Shown: one piece after another, positions 1 to 7,616 of the stretch
Numbering within the stretch: position 1 is the stretch's first letter
Layout: the number at the start of each line of letters is the position of its first letter
Assembly (NCBI GenBank): GCA_028290465.1
Contig: JAQGJU010000063.1
Location: 1-48,112 of the forward strand
Direction: 5' to 3'
Source of the DNA: Xanthobacteraceae bacterium
Lineage (GTDB): Bacteria; Pseudomonadota; Alphaproteobacteria; Rhizobiales; Xanthobacteraceae
DNA: 48,112 nucleotides
Program-made: the position numbers and the translations under genes
The notes under the pieces: model-generated
The model's database searches: none
Seen by the model: the letters and a program-made list of their open reading frames with translations, nothing else
Told to the model about the DNA's origin: nothing

Positions 1-237
1 GCGCCGGCCGATGCCGCCGCGTCGTCCACGGCGCCAGACCGCGCGCATCTGGAAGCGCTGCTGCATGGCAGTTGGACGCAGCCGCCGGATTTACGCGCGG
101 GGCCATCCGAAGAGGCCGAACCGGTCCGGGTGGCGGACGAATTCACCGCCGCGTTCAATGACTCCACGAATCCGAATCCGAGGCCGTATCACGACAAAGC
201 CTATGGGGATTCCGCCTTCGGCGACCGCAGCAACTGA
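1..237 (+). CDS. C-terminal end of an unidentified protein (5' truncated by the window edge)
   Basis: Reading frame 1 is open from the first base to a TGA at 235-237, giving 78 residues of a C-terminus. The tail is rich in Ala, Pro, Asp and Glu, with an Asn/Pro-rich segment (NPNPRPYHDKAYGD) near the end. I recognise no domain, and the piece looks like a low-complexity, probably disordered tail. The next gene begins 12 bp after this stop in the same frame, so the two are probably co-transcribed. The overlapping +2 frame (from 11) is Arg-rich and looks like a compositional shadow. Function unknown. Confidence 0.5.
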   Translation, partial: APADAAASSTAPDRAHLEALLHGSWTQPPDLRAGPSEEAEPVRVADEFTAAFNDSTNPNPRPYHDKAYGDSAFGDRSN

Positions 238-249
238 CCGCGCGCCGGC

Positions 250-1344
250 GTGGACGCCGCCGTGCAGCACGCCGCAGTGATGGGCCCCGCGATGCCGGAC
301 ATTGTTGTGCCGCGGCTGGCGGATCTCGCCGGCGACGGCGTGCCTCGCCATGTCGTCATCGCGCTGTTCAACGCGATGGGAGATGCGTTCCTGGCATTGC
401 CCGTCATCCGTTTCGTCATCGAATGCTTCGGCCGCGACCGTGTCAGCGTCTGGGCCAACGCGTATCATGGCAGGACCGTATATGCGGAGTTGGGCGATGT
501 CTTCATCGCCAGCCGCGAGAGCAACCTGAACGACGCTGCCGCGCACCGCGATGGCGAGATCGATGCATTGCGTCGCCACTTGCCGGCCGGACGCGCGCTG
601 AGCTGGGTGAGTCTCAATCCGTATGCGCCGCGCACCGTGGTCGAGGACCACGCGATCGCGTGTCTCGATCCGCTATCGCTGTGGGAATTCCGCGGCCCGC
701 ATCTGCGCGTCGATGCGGCGAACGGCACCGTGCTGCATCGCTCGGACCAGTACTTCCGCGTGATCGGCGAGCGCCGCAATCCGGGCGTGGACCGCCGCGC
801 GCTGATCGGTGCCGTCACCCGGCAGCGCGCGGTGGCGATCCGCGATCATGTGCACCGCATGTCGAAGCGGCTGATCGCCGTGCATGCGCAGACAAGGACC
901 TACAAATGTTGGCCGCAGGCGCACTGGGCCGAGTTGGGCGACCGGCTGCGTCACGAAGCTGAACTGGTGATTCTCGGGGGTCCGGCGCAAGCATTGTCGG
1001 GCTCCAGCGCGTATCTGACCGCGCCGCAAGGCTGGGACAAGCAGGTCGCCATCCTGGCACATGCCGATGCGTTCATCGGCATCGACTCGTGCTTTTCGCA
1101 TGTGGCCGATGCGTTCGACGTGCCCGGCGTGGTGCTGTATGGCGATGCAGCCGCGGCCGCGCAATGGCGGCCAAAAGGACCGGCACTTCAGGCGCTGATG
1201 ACCCGCGACGGCGATCTGGCGAGTCTGACGGCCGCTGAGGTCGCCGACCGGACCCGGTCGTGCCTTGGCGCCGATCGCGGCGGCGCGGCTGAAGCCGCAT
1301 CCGCCGTCCTTCACCCGCGTCAGTCTAACGCCCTGACGCCCTAG
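250..1344 (+). CDS. Glycosyltransferase family 9 (heptosyltransferase-like) protein
   Basis: The 364-residue protein resembles GT9 enzymes, which transfer heptose or related sugars to lipopolysaccharide core or other glycans on the cytoplasmic face of the inner membrane. The clearest sign is the C-terminal nucleotide-sugar segment ILAHADAFIGIDSC followed by FSHVADAFDVPGVVLYG, the usual GT9 arrangement of a GxD/S loop followed by an H and a V-x-L-(Y/F)-G strand. An N-terminal Rossmann start (VVIALFNAMGDAFLALP) with G-D also fits. The chosen start is GTG at 250; ATG codons at 280 and 292 are possible and would remove a poorly conserved leader. It ends 8 bp from the convergent RND permease stop. 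The C-terminal 40 residues are low complexity. The exact sugar and acceptor cannot be told. Confidence 0.72.
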   Translation: MDAAVQHAAVMGPAMPDIVVPRLADLAGDGVPRHVVIALFNAMGDAFLALPVIRFVIECFGRDRVSVWANAYHGRTVYAELGDVFIASRESNLNDAAAHRDGEIDALRRHLPAGRALSWVSLNPYAPRTVVEDHAIACLDPLSLWEFRGPHLRVDAANGTVLHRSDQYFRVIGERRNPGVDRRALIGAVTRQRAVAIRDHVHRMSKRLIAVHAQTRTYKCWPQAHWAELGDRLRHEAELVILGGPAQALSGSSAYLTAPQGWDKQVAILAHADAFIGIDSCFSHVADAFDVPGVVLYGDAAAAAQWRPKGPALQALMTRDGDLASLTAAEVADRTRSCLGADRGGAAEAASAVLHPRQSNALTP

Positions 1345-1352
1345 TTCGCCGC

Positions 1353-4300
1353 CTACTCGGCCGCGACCGGTGCCGCCATCGCATGCGGCACCTCGCCGTG
1401 CTGCTTGAGCGGCTTGTTGCCGGTCAGGCGCCGCAGCAGCACGTAGAACACCGGCGTCAGGAACAGGCCGAACAGCGTCACGCCCAGCATGCCGGCGAAC
1501 ACCGCGATGCCCATCGCGTTGCGCATCTCGGCGCCTGCGCCGGTCGACAGCACCAGCGGCAGCACGCCCATGATGAACGCCAGGGACGTCATCAGGATCG
1601 GCCGCAGCCGCAACCGGCTGGCCTCGATGGCCGCATCCCATGGCGAGCGTCCGCCGAACTCTAACTCGCGCGCGAACTCGACGATCAGGATGGCGTTCTT
1701 GGCCGACAGTCCAACCAGCACGATCAGGCCGATCTGCGTGAACACGTTGTTGTCGCCGTTCGAGAGATAGACGCCGAGCATCGCGGCCAACAGACCCATC
1801 GGCACGATCATGATGATCGACAGCGGCAAGGTCAGGCTTTCGTAAAGTGCGGCCAGCACCAGGAACACCAGCAGGATGGCGATCGGGAACACCCACAGCG
1901 CCGAATTGCCGGCCAGGATTTCCTGATACGTCAGGTCGGTCCATTCGAAGCCGAAGCCGCGCGGCAAGGTCTCGGCTGCGATCCGGTCGATGGCGGCCTG
2001 GGCCTGCCCGGTGGAATATCCGGGCGCGGCACCGCCATTGATGTCGGCCGCGAGGAAGCCGTTGTAGCGCATCGCGCGTTCCGGTCCGGCGCTCGACTTG
2101 ATCTTCAACAGCGCCGACAGCGGAATCATCTCACCACTGGTCGAACGCACCTTAAGATTACCGACATCGTCGGCGCGGGCGCGAAACTTGGCATCGGCCT
2201 GCACGCGCACGGAGTACGTTCGGCCAAATTTGTTGAAGTCGTTCGCATACAGCGAGCCGAGATAGATTTGCATGGTCTCGAACACGTCGGTCACCGGCAC
2301 GCCAAGTTGCCGCGCCTTCACGCGATCAATATCCGCGTAAAGCTGCGGCGAGTTGATCTGATAGCCCGAGAACACGCCGGCCAGTTCCGGCGCCTGTCTG
2401 GCTTTCGCCACGAACGCCTTAGTGACCCCATCGAGCTCCTGATAGCCAAGGCCGCCACGATCCTCGAGTTGAAGCTTGAAGCCGCCGATGGTGCCGATGC
2501 CGGACACCGGCGGCGGCGGGAACATGGCGATAAAGGCTTCGCCGATGGCGGCATATTTCTGGTTGAGCTGCATCGCGATCGCGCCGCCGCTCAACTCCTT
2601 GGTCTTGCGCTCCTCGAACGGCTTCAACGTGGCGAACACGATGCCGGCGTTGGAGCTGTTGGTGAAGCCGTTGATCGACAGGCCGGGAAACGCCACCGCG
2701 CTCTCGACGCCCGGCGTCTTCAGGGCGATTTCGCTCATGCGGCGGATGACGTCTTCGGTGCGGTCCAGCGTAGCGCCGTCCGGCAACTGGGCGAAGCCGA
2801 CCAGATATTGCTTGTCCTGGCCGGGCACGAAGCCGCCCGGCACCGCGCGGAACAGCACGAAGGTGACGCCGACCAGGATCACATAGACGCCCATCATCAG
2901 CGCCTTGCGCGAGATCACGCGTCGCACGCCGCCGCTATAGGCTTCCGAGCCCGACTTGAACATCTTGTTGAAGCCGCGAAACAGCCAGCCCAGCGTCTTG
3001 TCCATGCCTCGCGTCAACGCGTCCTTCGGCGCATCGTGGCCGCGCAGCAACAAGGCCGACAGTGCCGGCGACAGCGTCAGCGAATTGATCGCCGAGATCA
3101 CCGTCGAGATCGCGATGGTGAGCGCAAACTGCTTGTAGAATTGTCCGGTCAGACCGCTGATAAAGGCGAGCGGCACGAACACCGCGACCAGCACCAGCGC
3201 GATGGCAACGATAGGCCCCGACACTTCGCGCATCGCTTGATACGTGGCTTCGCGCGGCGACAGTCCGCCTTCGATGTTGCGCTCGACATTCTCAACCACG
3301 ACGATCGCGTCATCGACCACGATGCCGATCGCCAGCACCAAGCCGAACAGCGTCAGCGCGTTGATCGAGAAGCCGAAGACATGCATCACTGCGAAGGTGC
3401 CGACGATCGATACCGGCACCGCCAGCAGCGGGATGATCGACGCGCGCCAGGTCTGCAGGAACAGGATGACGACCAGCACGACCAGTACCAGCGCTTCCAG
3501 CAGCGTGTGCACCACCGCCTCGATGGACGAGCGCACGAACTGCGTCGGATCGTAGACGATCTGGTAGTCCATGCCTTCCGGCATGTTCTTTTTCAGTTCA
3601 GCCATGGTTTTGCGGACATTGTCCGAAATCGCAATGGCGTTCGAATTCGGCGCCTGGAATACCGGAATCGCGACCGCGGCCTTGTTGTCCAGCAGCGAAC
3701 GCAGCGCATATTCGGACGCGCCAAGCTCGATGCGGGCAATGTCACGCAGCCGGGTGATTTCGCCATTGCTGCCGGTCTTGACGACGATGTCGCCGAATTC
3801 CTCTTCGCTTTGCAGCCGGCCTTGCGCGTTGACGGAAAGCTGCAGGTCGAGGCCCGGCAGGCTCGGCGAGGCACCGACCACGCCGGCCGCCGCCTGCACG
3901 TTCTGCGCGCGGATCTCGGCCACGACATCGGCGGCCGACAGACCGCGCTCGGCGACCTTCTGCGGGTCGAGCCATACGCGCATCGAATAGTCGCCGGCGC
4001 CGAACAACTGCACCTGGCCGATGCCTTCGATGCGCGCGAGCCGATCCTTGACGTTGAGCAGCGCGTAATTGCGCAGATAGGTCATGTCGTAGCGGTTCGT
4101 CGGTGACAGCAGATGAACGACCATGGTCAGGTCGGGCGAGCTCTTCACCGTCGTGATGCCGAGGCGACGCACTTCTTCCGGCAGCCGCGGCTCGGCTTGC
4201 GCCACCCGGTTCTGCACCAGTTGCTGGGCCTTGTCGGGATCGGCGCCGAGCTTGAAGGTGACCGTGAGCGTCATCAGTCCATCGGTCGTCGCCTGGCTGC

Positions 4301-4538
4301 TCATATAGAGCATGCCTTCCACGCCGTTGACGGCTTCCTCGATGGGCGTTGCGACCGTTTCGGCGATCACCTTCGGGTTGGCGCCCGGATATTGCGCCCG
4401 GACGACGACCGACGGCGGCACGACTTCGGGATATTCCGAAATCGGCATCACCCGCAGCGCCAGCAGTCCGGCCAGGAAGATGAGGATCGACAATACGCCG
4501 GCGAAGATCGGACGATCGATGAAAAAACGGGAAATCAT
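1353..4538 (-). CDS. RND efflux transporter, inner-membrane permease (AcrB/MexF type, HAE1 family)
   Basis: The 1061-residue protein is a proton-driven multidrug pump trimer subunit of normal family length. It opens with the standard MISRFFIDRPIFAGVLSI transmembrane start. The proton-relay residues are visible: Asp409 and Asp410 in the TM4 motif GIVVDDAIVVVEN, and Lys947 in GLSAKNAILIVEFA of TM10, matching AcrB D407/D408/K940. Porter and docking domains fill the two periplasmic loops. It lies 105 bp downstream of the adaptor gene on the same strand and probably shares its mRNA. No outer-membrane factor gene is in the window, so an unlinked TolC/OprM-type channel is expected. Its sequence is closest in style to MexF/BpeF. 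The substrate range cannot be inferred. Confidence 0.95.
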   Translation of the reverse strand: MISRFFIDRPIFAGVLSILIFLAGLLALRVMPISEYPEVVPPSVVVRAQYPGANPKVIAETVATPIEEAVNGVEGMLYMSSQATTDGLMTLTVTFKLGADPDKAQQLVQNRVAQAEPRLPEEVRRLGITTVKSSPDLTMVVHLLSPTNRYDMTYLRNYALLNVKDRLARIEGIGQVQLFGAGDYSMRVWLDPQKVAERGLSAADVVAEIRAQNVQAAAGVVGASPSLPGLDLQLSVNAQGRLQSEEEFGDIVVKTGSNGEITRLRDIARIELGASEYALRSLLDNKAAVAIPVFQAPNSNAIAISDNVRKTMAELKKNMPEGMDYQIVYDPTQFVRSSIEAVVHTLLEALVLVVLVVILFLQTWRASIIPLLAVPVSIVGTFAVMHVFGFSINALTLFGLVLAIGIVVDDAIVVVENVERNIEGGLSPREATYQAMREVSGPIVAIALVLVAVFVPLAFISGLTGQFYKQFALTIAISTVISAINSLTLSPALSALLLRGHDAPKDALTRGMDKTLGWLFRGFNKMFKSGSEAYSGGVRRVISRKALMMGVYVILVGVTFVLFRAVPGGFVPGQDKQYLVGFAQLPDGATLDRTEDVIRRMSEIALKTPGVESAVAFPGLSINGFTNSSNAGIVFATLKPFEERKTKELSGGAIAMQLNQKYAAIGEAFIAMFPPPPVSGIGTIGGFKLQLEDRGGLGYQELDGVTKAFVAKARQAPELAGVFSGYQINSPQLYADIDRVKARQLGVPVTDVFETMQIYLGSLYANDFNKFGRTYSVRVQADAKFRARADDVGNLKVRSTSGEMIPLSALLKIKSSAGPERAMRYNGFLAADINGGAAPGYSTGQAQAAIDRIAAETLPRGFGFEWTDLTYQEILAGNSALWVFPIAILLVFLVLAALYESLTLPLSIIMIVPMGLLAAMLGVYLSNGDNNVFTQIGLIVLVGLSAKNAILIVEFARELEFGGRSPWDAAIEASRLRLRPILMTSLAFIMGVLPLVLSTGAGAEMRNAMGIAVFAGMLGVTLFGLFLTPVFYVLLRRLTGNKPLKQHGEVPHAMAAPVAAE

Positions 4539-4643
4539 GGCGTGGCTCCAGGCAAGTTCGGTCGCGCGCTAACCCGCGCGTCGGTAGAAAACGTCAAACA
4601 AACTCAGCAGTGAACTTCAGTGTAGGTCGTGTGTCTCAGGCGC

Positions 4644-5957
4644 TCAGCGCTGCGCGACGTCGGAAGGCGCCGGCGACGACTGGGCGATGGGCTTCAGATT
4701 CATCTGCACCGGCGTCGGCTGAATCACCGCGCCGGGACGAACAAGATGCAGTCCGCTGACCACGATCTTGTCGCCGGCATCGAGACCGTTCGACACCGTG
4801 CGCAGCCCGTCGGCCGACACGCCCAAGGTAACTTCGCGATACTCCACCTTGTTGTCCGCTCCGACCCGAAGCACGAACTTCTTGTCCTGGTCGGTGCCGA
4901 CCGCGCGGTCGTTGACCAGCAGCGCCGGCACGGACTTCGCCTGACCGAGACGCAACCGGGCGAACTGACCGGGGATCAGGCCGCCATCGGCATTGTCGAA
5001 CACCGCGCGGACCCGGATCGTGCCGCTCTTCGCATCGACCTGGTTGTCCACAAGCTGCAGCTTGCCGGTAATCGGCGTGCCATCATTCATGCCGGTACCC
5101 ATCTGAACCGGAATGCGCTCAATCTGCGCATAGGCATCGCCCGAGACGCTGAGCGACTTGAGCGCCTTGATGACGACCTGCTCGTCGGCATTGAAGCTAG
5201 CATAGATCGGATTGACCGAGACCAGCGTGGTCAGATACGACACGCCCGGGCCGGCCGCTATCTGATTGCCGACCGTGATTTCCGACCGGCCGACGCGGCC
5301 GGCGACCGGCGCGCGCACTTCCGTATAGGTAAGATTGAGTTTGGCCGACGTCACGCCTGCCTGCGCGCTGCGCAGATTGCCCTGCGCCTCGCGATGCGCA
5401 TTGACGCGTTGATCCAGATCGCGCTGCGACACGTTGCGCGTGCTCCACAGCTGTTCGCCACGCTCGAGTTCGCCCTTGGCCAACGACACACGGGCCTCGG
5501 CCGCGACGACCTGCGCTTCGGCGCGCTCGACTTCGGCCGCATAGGGCGCCGGATCGATAGTCACGAGCAGATCGCCCTGACGGACTAGCGCACCTTCACG
5601 GAAATGCACGGACAGCACGGTGCCGGCAACGCGCGGACGGACTTCGACCCGTTCGACGGCCTCCAGCCGGCCGGCGAATTCATCCCACACCGCGACGTCA
5701 CGCCGCTCGACCGAGGCGACCGACACCGGCACGGCCGCCGGCGCCGCCTGCGCGCTCGCAGCGACCGGACCGCCGTTCGACTGCACCAGGAATGCGCCAC
5801 CGCCTACAATAGCGATCACCGCCGCGCTGGCCGCCAGCAATTTCCAGCGCCGCGACTTTTTCACGTCGGCGCGCGCGGCTTCGGCCGGATGCAGCTCGGC
5901 GCCATCGGCGGCGGCCATCAGGTCGGAGAGACGCTTGGTATCGGTATGATCGTTCAT
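4644..5957 (-). CDS. RND efflux periplasmic adaptor (AcrA/MexE family membrane fusion protein)
   Basis: The 437-residue protein is the periplasmic adaptor that links the RND pump to an outer-membrane channel. A cytoplasmic N-terminus of about 36 residues precedes one membrane anchor (KLLAASAAVIAIVGGGAFLV). I see no lipobox, so anchoring is by this helix rather than by lipid. Next come the first lipoyl half (EVRPRVAGTVLSVHFREGA), an alpha-helical hairpin rich in Glu, Ala and Arg, the second lipoyl half (VRAPVAGRVGRSEITVGN), a beta-barrel and a membrane-proximal domain ending near VSGLHLVRPG. It starts 121 bp after the tetR stop on the same strand, so tetR, adaptor and permease can form one operon. 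Confidence 0.94.
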   Translation of the reverse strand: MNDHTDTKRLSDLMAAADGAELHPAEAARADVKKSRRWKLLAASAAVIAIVGGGAFLVQSNGGPVAASAQAAPAAVPVSVASVERRDVAVWDEFAGRLEAVERVEVRPRVAGTVLSVHFREGALVRQGDLLVTIDPAPYAAEVERAEAQVVAAEARVSLAKGELERGEQLWSTRNVSQRDLDQRVNAHREAQGNLRSAQAGVTSAKLNLTYTEVRAPVAGRVGRSEITVGNQIAAGPGVSYLTTLVSVNPIYASFNADEQVVIKALKSLSVSGDAYAQIERIPVQMGTGMNDGTPITGKLQLVDNQVDAKSGTIRVRAVFDNADGGLIPGQFARLRLGQAKSVPALLVNDRAVGTDQDKKFVLRVGADNKVEYREVTLGVSADGLRTVSNGLDAGDKIVVSGLHLVRPGAVIQPTPVQMNLKPIAQSSPAPSDVAQR

Positions 5958-6078
5958 GTGAGTCGCCCTTACGATGCGCGGCCGGCAATCCGCGACGAGT
6001 TAAAATCCGACGGCATCGTTCGCGCATAGCGCTCGAAGCCGCATTCAACATTCAACGTTCAGCTTTTCTTGGTCGGCG

Positions 6079-6717
6079 TTATGCCCGCCGTGTCATGGCT
6101 TTCGCCACCCGATTTGGTTGGGCCTTGCCGTTCACCGGCCAGGCCCGCAATGCGATATCAATGGTCTTGTACAAATCCTGGCGGCTGGCACCGCCGGCGG
6201 CATCGACCGCCATGCCGCGCAACACCGTTGTCACATAGCGGGCCAACGCGCCCGGATCGGCGTCGTCAGGCAGATCACCTTCGGACTTCGCCTGTTCAAA
6301 TCTCGTTTGCATCGCCGCCTGCCCCTCGGCGCAACGCGAGACCATCTCCTCGCGCAACGCCTCGGCGTCGCTGCCGCAAGCCAGTGTCCCCTGCATCATC
6401 ATGCAGCCGCGCGGATGACACGGATCGGTGTGCCAATCGGCCGCGACACGCAGCATCTGTTCGACCACCTCACGCGAAGTCGTCGCGCTCAATGCCCTGC
6501 AGGACGCGGCCTTCGCCCATCCTTGATAGCGATCGACCGCCTTGCGAAACAGCGCCTCTTTATTGCCGAACGCCGCATACAGACTCGGCCGCGTGATGCC
6601 CATTGCCTCCGTCAGGTCCGACAGCGACGCGCCCTCATAGCCCTTGAGCCAGAACACCTGGAGGGCTTGATCGAGCGCTTTGTCGACATCGAATTCTCGT
6701 GGGCGACCGACAGTCAC
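6079..6717 (-). CDS. TetR/AcrR-family repressor of the RND efflux operon
   Basis: This 212-residue regulator has a classic TetR helix-turn-helix in its first 55 residues (SLSDLTEAMGITRPSLYAAF), with the usual GYEGAS lead-in and the FGNKEALF helix-4 region. The C-terminal half, with the GCMMMQGTLACG block, is typical of AcrR-like regulators that bind small hydrophobic ligands. The start is a GTG at 6717 with AAAGG about 8 bases upstream. Two palindromes of the same design lie 20-80 bp upstream, one over a -10-like element, so it probably represses its own gene and the efflux genes downstream. The role is inferred from position and family. Confidence 0.9.
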   Translation of the reverse strand: MTVGRPREFDVDKALDQALQVFWLKGYEGASLSDLTEAMGITRPSLYAAFGNKEALFRKAVDRYQGWAKAASCRALSATTSREVVEQMLRVAADWHTDPCHPRGCMMMQGTLACGSDAEALREEMVSRCAEGQAAMQTRFEQAKSEGDLPDDADPGALARYVTTVLRGMAVDAAGGASRQDLYKTIDIALRAWPVNGKAQPNRVAKAMTRRA

Positions 6718-6736
6718 GGCACTGGCCTTTCTTTTC

Positions 6737-6794
6737 TACCGGTCGGTATATAATAGAACCGCGCGCCCTGTCCAGAGATAAGTACCGATCAGTA
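6737..6794. promoter_or_regulatory. Tandem TetR operators upstream of tetR
   Basis: TACCG-GT-CGGTA at 6737-6748 is an inverted repeat with perfect 5-bp arms. A second copy, TACCG-AT-CAGTA at 6783-6794, has one arm mismatch. They lie 46 bp apart, start to start. The first overlaps TATTATA on the minus strand, a plausible -10 for tetR. Position and symmetry suggest autoregulation by the adjacent TetR protein; binding is an inference. Confidence 0.6.
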
Positions 6795-6859
6795 TATATT
6801 TCTTGGCTTGGCCGGGTCACGGTTTGTTGAGCGGTCGCTAAGGCTCTGACAGATCGTTC

Positions 6860-7276
6860 TTATTCGGCGGTATCGATAAAGCCTTGCAACGCCACGCGGA
6901 TGTCGTCCGGCCACGGCTGCGATAGGCCGGTCTTCATGTCCATCGCGACCAGCACCTGTTTGGCCGACCAGATCAATTCGCCGGCCCGCGTCACGTCGAC
7001 CACCAGGGTCAGCGATTTGCTGCCGAGGCGTTCCGCCTTGAGGCTGAACAGGAGTTGATCACCGTGCCGTGACGGCCGCACGAAATCGCAGCTCAGATGC
7101 GCGGTCGGCGTTCCCATATGGCGGCGGCCGAGTTGATCGGTCCACGGATGGCCCAGCATCGTCCAGAAATCCTCGACCACGCCGACCAGGATGTCGATGT
7201 AGGCCGGGAAATAAGCGATCCCGGCCGGGTCGCAGTGTCCGAATCGAATAAGTCGTTTGGCGTGAAAAACAGCCAC
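6860..7276 (-). CDS. Acyl-CoA thioesterase, 4-hydroxybenzoyl-CoA thioesterase (hot-dog) family
   Basis: The 138-residue protein has the length and layout of single hot-dog thioesterases that hydrolyse aryl-CoA or acyl-CoA to free acid and CoA. The catalytic-loop motif HCDPAGIAYFPAYID near residues 14-28 holds the conserved Asp of the 4-hydroxybenzoyl-CoA thioesterase clan. A later VRPSRHGDQL segment matches the second strand-loop. The start is GTG at 7276, with no strong ribosome site. It is divergent from iorA-iorB across a 340-bp regulatory region. Since IorAB would make aryl-acetyl-CoA from aryl-pyruvates, the thioesterase may release the arylacetate. That link is inferred from position only. 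Confidence 0.83.
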   Translation of the reverse strand: MAVFHAKRLIRFGHCDPAGIAYFPAYIDILVGVVEDFWTMLGHPWTDQLGRRHMGTPTAHLSCDFVRPSRHGDQLLFSLKAERLGSKSLTLVVDVTRAGELIWSAKQVLVAMDMKTGLSQPWPDDIRVALQGFIDTAE

Positions 7277-7407
7277 GGAGAAATGCCTGTCGATGTGAGG
7301 TTGTTTTTGGCGGTTTGTTTTTTGGCGCGATGACGCGCGAACAATGTCACATGCCGCTCGGCTCGGCGCGGCACGTCAAACGGGCGCCCGCATCGAAGGA
7401 CACCAAT

Positions 7408-7425
7408 TACTTTATACTTAAAGTA
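7408..7425. promoter_or_regulatory. Perfect 18-bp inverted repeat in the thioesterase/iorA divergent region
   Basis: TACTTTA-TACT-TAAAGTA has perfect 7-bp arms. It lies 132 bp upstream of the thioesterase start and 191 bp upstream of iorA, in an AT-rich pocket of an otherwise GC-rich region. This is the size expected for a dimeric repressor such as MarR, TetR or GntR. No regulator gene is adjacent. Confidence 0.5.
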
Positions 7426-7530
7426 TCTTCGCCGGACGTACCTGTGTCAAGAGACGCGATCGCCGTGCCGTCATTCCGGACGCCTGTTTACACCTGTTCC
7501 AACGCTACCCTTGGCGCAGCGGTTGCTTTA

Positions 7531-7545
7531 TATATGAAACATATA
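7531..7545. promoter_or_regulatory. Second inverted repeat upstream of iorA
   Basis: TATATG-AAA-CATATA has perfect 6-bp arms and lies 71 bp upstream of the iorA start. Its AT-richness means it could also contain the iorA -10 element. It differs from the palindrome at 7408-7425, so two inputs are possible. Nothing else gene-like is visible between 7277 and 7616. Confidence 0.4.
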
Positions 7546-7616
7546 CCGGATGATGATGATGATCGGCGCCCGCGGCGCCCTGTCCGGTCTTTAATAGAGA
7601 GAAGCGGAGTTCGGCC

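Noticed and set aside
2268-4106. Long plus-strand open frame (612 codons) opposite the RND permease
   Set aside because: It is antisense to a clear RND gene, is His/Arg/Gln-rich with no recognisable domain, and is the usual shadow of GC-rich codon use.
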